A DNA stretch of 64,000 bases from Monosporascus cannonballus (lineage: Eukaryota > Ascomycota > Sordariomycetes > Xylariales). Made by a program: the position numbers and the translations under genes. The notes under the pieces were generated by a model that was given only the letters and a program-made list of their open reading frames with translations, did not search any database and was not told the DNA's origin. Every line of letters begins with the position of its first letter. The first letter of the stretch is position 1. This document shows, piece after piece, positions 61,842 to 64,000 of this stretch. Location of the stretch: the NCBI GenBank assembly GCA_004154925.1, contig QJNS01000048.1, positions 124,001-188,000 on the forward strand, read 5' to 3'.

Positions 61842-62221
61842 CTCCGGCGAGCAAGGAGCACACATTGCAACATTTCCATTCATGTTGAAGCTCTCTATTC
61901 TGCTATAAGCGTACTGTCTCTCCTACCTAAGCAACAGTGATCTTGATGTCGTTGCGCCTCACCATCGCCTTCCAACTTCGCAAAATGATATCTTTCTGCA
62001 GACATTTCTATCTCTCTCGGTCATGTAATTCCATGTTGTCTAGTTTTAAAGCTGCAGCAGAACCTTTGCTTTAAAACCTCCCCTGTCTTGCTCCCTCCAT
62101 AATTCCTGATGCGGTGCGAATTCTGCCTGTAGCCTTGCCTTCCTTCCGCCATCTTGCGAGTCTAATGTCAACACCCATACCCTTGGCGTTTGATGATTAG
62201 CAAAGTGAGCGATCGATCACC
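61842..62221. other. Convergent 3' intergenic region
   Basis: 380 bp between the stop codons of the plus-strand acyltransferase and the minus-strand monooxygenase. Composition is normal and pyrimidine-rich on the plus strand. It probably holds both 3' untranslated regions. No canonical AATAAA, gene or repeat was found. Confidence 0.55.
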
Positions 62222-63752
62222 CTAGTTACAAGCGGTTATGGGTTGGCCTTGTTCACTACGTTTCATGCCATCCTGCGTGTCCGTTATTAAGGAGGTCTTC
62301 GTTTCATAACCTTCGCGAAGCTCCTTCAGCATGCCCACGATATCGAAGTACCAGAGCTTGTGGGATCGCTTTGTGATTTCGGCTAAGCACTTGTCCCAGT
62401 CTGCCTTTGTTTCTGGGTAGTTTCCCTCGTAGATTTCGCAAACTTCGCGGCTGCTCTCAACAAGCCACTGGCTACGCGGTCGCCTGACATTGTCGTAGAC
62501 CCGGAGGGCAGCCACGATCAAGTCTGTGGCAGCCCTACCTTGCTGGAAACCGGCGGGATTGCCAGTTTGTGCAAGCGTCGTCGCTACCATGTCTACCAAT
62601 GCACACAAAGCCAGCGCGTCCTCCACTCCGATGCCGGCACCCGCCCCGTGGTGTGGTGATGACGCGTGTGCCGCGTCGCCGGCTATGCACACACGGCCGC
62701 TGACGTAGGTTGGCACCGGGTAGTCGTACGCGTCGAAAATGGCCCATTTTTGCATCTTCTCGGGGAGCAAGCCGACTAGATTCCGTACCGTAGGACCCCA
62801 TTCCTCAAATGCGACTTCGAGCTCCTCGCGCGTGGCAGTGGCCGTCATGTTGCGCGATCCGTTGGCATCGCACAGGGGCCAGTCGTTGGGCTCGGTGACG
62901 AAAGCCACGACGTTGAGAAGAGTGTGGTTCGTCACAGGGAAGTGGAGGATATGCGCGGACGGACCGACGTGCATGTGTTGGTTGTGCGCTCTGAACGACC
63001 CCAGCACCGGTACTGCGCGTTCCATGGGCACCAGGGCCCGGTATGCGACCTTGTGGCTGAAATGCACGAAAGAAGCCGGGTTGTGAGCCCCGACAATGAG
63101 CTGGCGGACCTTGGACTTGTTGCCGTCGCAACCAATAACTGTATGTAAGCGTAAGCATCTCTAGTTCATAGCTCCTCTTTTACCCTACCAGGTGCTTTCA
63201 ATTGTGCACCGGGCGGGCTAGGAGCTGCTTACCGAGATCGGCCTCGGCCGTGCTCCCGTCCTCGAACCGAAGCAGCACCTTTTCGCCCGACCCTCGATCC
63301 TCGTACCCTGCGAACCGCTTCTTGAACTCGATCGCATGGTCTGGAATGTGCTTCACCAGTTCATCAAGCAAATGTGCTCGGTTACAGCCCTGGAAGCCCT
63401 TGTACCCGGTATGCAGCAGAGCCAGGAGCTTGTCGTCGCTGTTGGCGGGATCCTGCGGGTCCCAGTGATAACCATCATGGAAGCGCACGTAGTCGTTGGG
63501 CTCCTCGGTGTTCTCGCCATTCGGTGTGGCGACTGCGTTGACGGCGTCCACTATGGCGGGGTCGAGAATTCTCATGCACTCCATTGCATTTGCTGTGAAG
63601 GCCACGCCTGCACCGATCTCGCGGAAGGCGCTGGCCTGCTCGTACATCCTTACCGAGATATTGCGCTTCATAAGCCCCAGGGCCGTTATGAGCCCGATAA
63701 TGCCGCCACCCACGATGGCGACGTGGAGCTGGTGTGCTTGTCCTGCTGTCAT
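62222..63752 (-). CDS. FAD-dependent monooxygenase, salicylate hydroxylase type
   Basis: Two exons (63752-63233 and 63138-62222) encode 478 residues. The start ATG has A at -3. The family uses FAD and NAD(P)H to hydroxylate aromatic or other activated carbons (PF01494 type, group A flavoprotein). Visible motifs are the N-terminal Rossmann GxGxxG (residues 15-20, VGGGIIG) followed by an acidic residue after strand 2 (YEQA); the DG motif (IGCDG, 175-179), which bridges FAD and NAD(P)H and is assembled across the splice junction; and the second FAD motif (CIAGDAAHASSPHHGAGAGI, GD at 327-328). Length is normal for the family and there is no signal peptide. It is convergent with the acyltransferase on its left. 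It may introduce a hydroxyl that the acyltransferases modify; this is inference. Substrate unknown. Confidence 0.9.
63139..63232 (-). other. Spliceosomal intron of the FAD monooxygenase gene
   Basis: 94 bp, donor GTAAGC and acceptor CATACAG on the minus strand. Splicing joins GCCGATCTCG to TTATTGGTTGC, restoring a frame that reads ADLVIGCDGNKSKV, the conserved DG motif. Reading through instead gives a stop soon after 63200. The total coding length after splicing is divisible by three. Small introns of this size are typical of filamentous ascomycetes. Confidence 0.88.
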
Positions 63753-64000
63753 GGTTGCTATGAAACGGGAAGCGATGAGTATGGCAGCGAGTTAATATTG
63801 CAGACAGGTCTACGCTTTAGATTAATGTCTAGCTGATCTATAGGCTGTGACTTTTTGACATCTTTATATATCTACCAGGTCATCAGCACAGACGACGAGA
63901 TGATTGTGCGCCATCACCGGAAATCTGGCGGCGCCCGGGCTCGGAGTTTCTAGCCGGAGATCCCACATCGGGCGGACTACGGTATTAATTAGTGCCTTCG
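63753..64000 (-). promoter_or_regulatory. Promoter region of the FAD monooxygenase
   Basis: On the minus strand, TATATAAAG at 63870-63862 lies about 110 bp upstream of the start codon and is a plausible TATA box. Further upstream, 63942-63956 contains CGG-N9-CCG (CGGAGTTTCTAGCCG), the kind of inverted triplet bound by fungal Zn2Cys6 regulators. Neither is proven. No coding region is supported in the last 250 bases, and the next gene presumably lies beyond the window. Confidence 0.4.

Noticed and set aside
62805..63158. 117-codon minus-strand frame overlapping the monooxygenase.
   Set aside because: Out-of-frame shadow of exon 2; removing the 94-bp intron gives a single continuous family-length protein.

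Overview
The window looks like nuclear DNA of a filamentous ascomycete (Pezizomycotina). About 58 kb (1 to ~58,140) is an extremely AT-rich block with no intact gene. It is full of TpA, poor in CpA/TpG, and still rich in CpG. That is the pattern of repeat-induced point mutation (RIP), not simple CpG deamination. The last ~6 kb has normal base composition and intact, intron-poor fungal genes.

The AT-rich block can be resolved into a stack of dead transposable elements, mostly Ty3/Gypsy LTR retrotransposons. Family 1 has ~206-bp LTRs and is coded on the minus strand. It occurs three times: a truncated copy at 1-5954, a full-length copy at 8521-15885, and a full-length copy at 39636-46980 with target-site duplication (TSD) AAATC. 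Family 2 has LTRs of ~357-400 bp (373 bp where best defined). It forms a nest: an outer minus-strand element (~22212-57998) was later split by a solo LTR (23508-23864, TSD TTTTA), by a plus-strand copy (26272-34314), by a minus-strand copy (35890-50293, TSD ATTTT) and by a plus-strand copy (51180-57932, TSD AAATT). The 26272-34314 copy carries a Fot1/pogo-like DNA transposon (29551-31385). The 35890-50293 copy carries both a family 1 element and a 161-bp MITE-like insertion (50099-50259). Family 3 is a minus-strand Gypsy element (~6866-21384) split by the second family 1 copy. The two short insertions (solo LTR and MITE-like element) are the only pieces that keep normal GC content, as expected if they are too short to trigger RIP.

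At ~58.14 kb the composition changes abruptly. Next to the boundary lies what looks like the truncated C-terminal end of a small membrane protein (58181-58324). Three apparently intact genes follow: two divergently transcribed acyltransferases of the HxxxD/condensation superfamily (58572-59990 minus; 60447-61841 plus), resembling the trichothecene 15-O-acetyltransferase (Tri3) type, and a salicylate-hydroxylase-type FAD-dependent monooxygenase (62222-63752 minus, one intron). An oxygenase that hydroxylates a scaffold, next to two enzymes that could acylate hydroxyls, suggests the edge of a secondary-metabolite cluster continuing beyond base 64000. No backbone enzyme (PKS, NRPS or terpene cyclase) is visible, so the product cannot be named. 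No tRNA, rRNA, CRISPR or telomere repeat was found.
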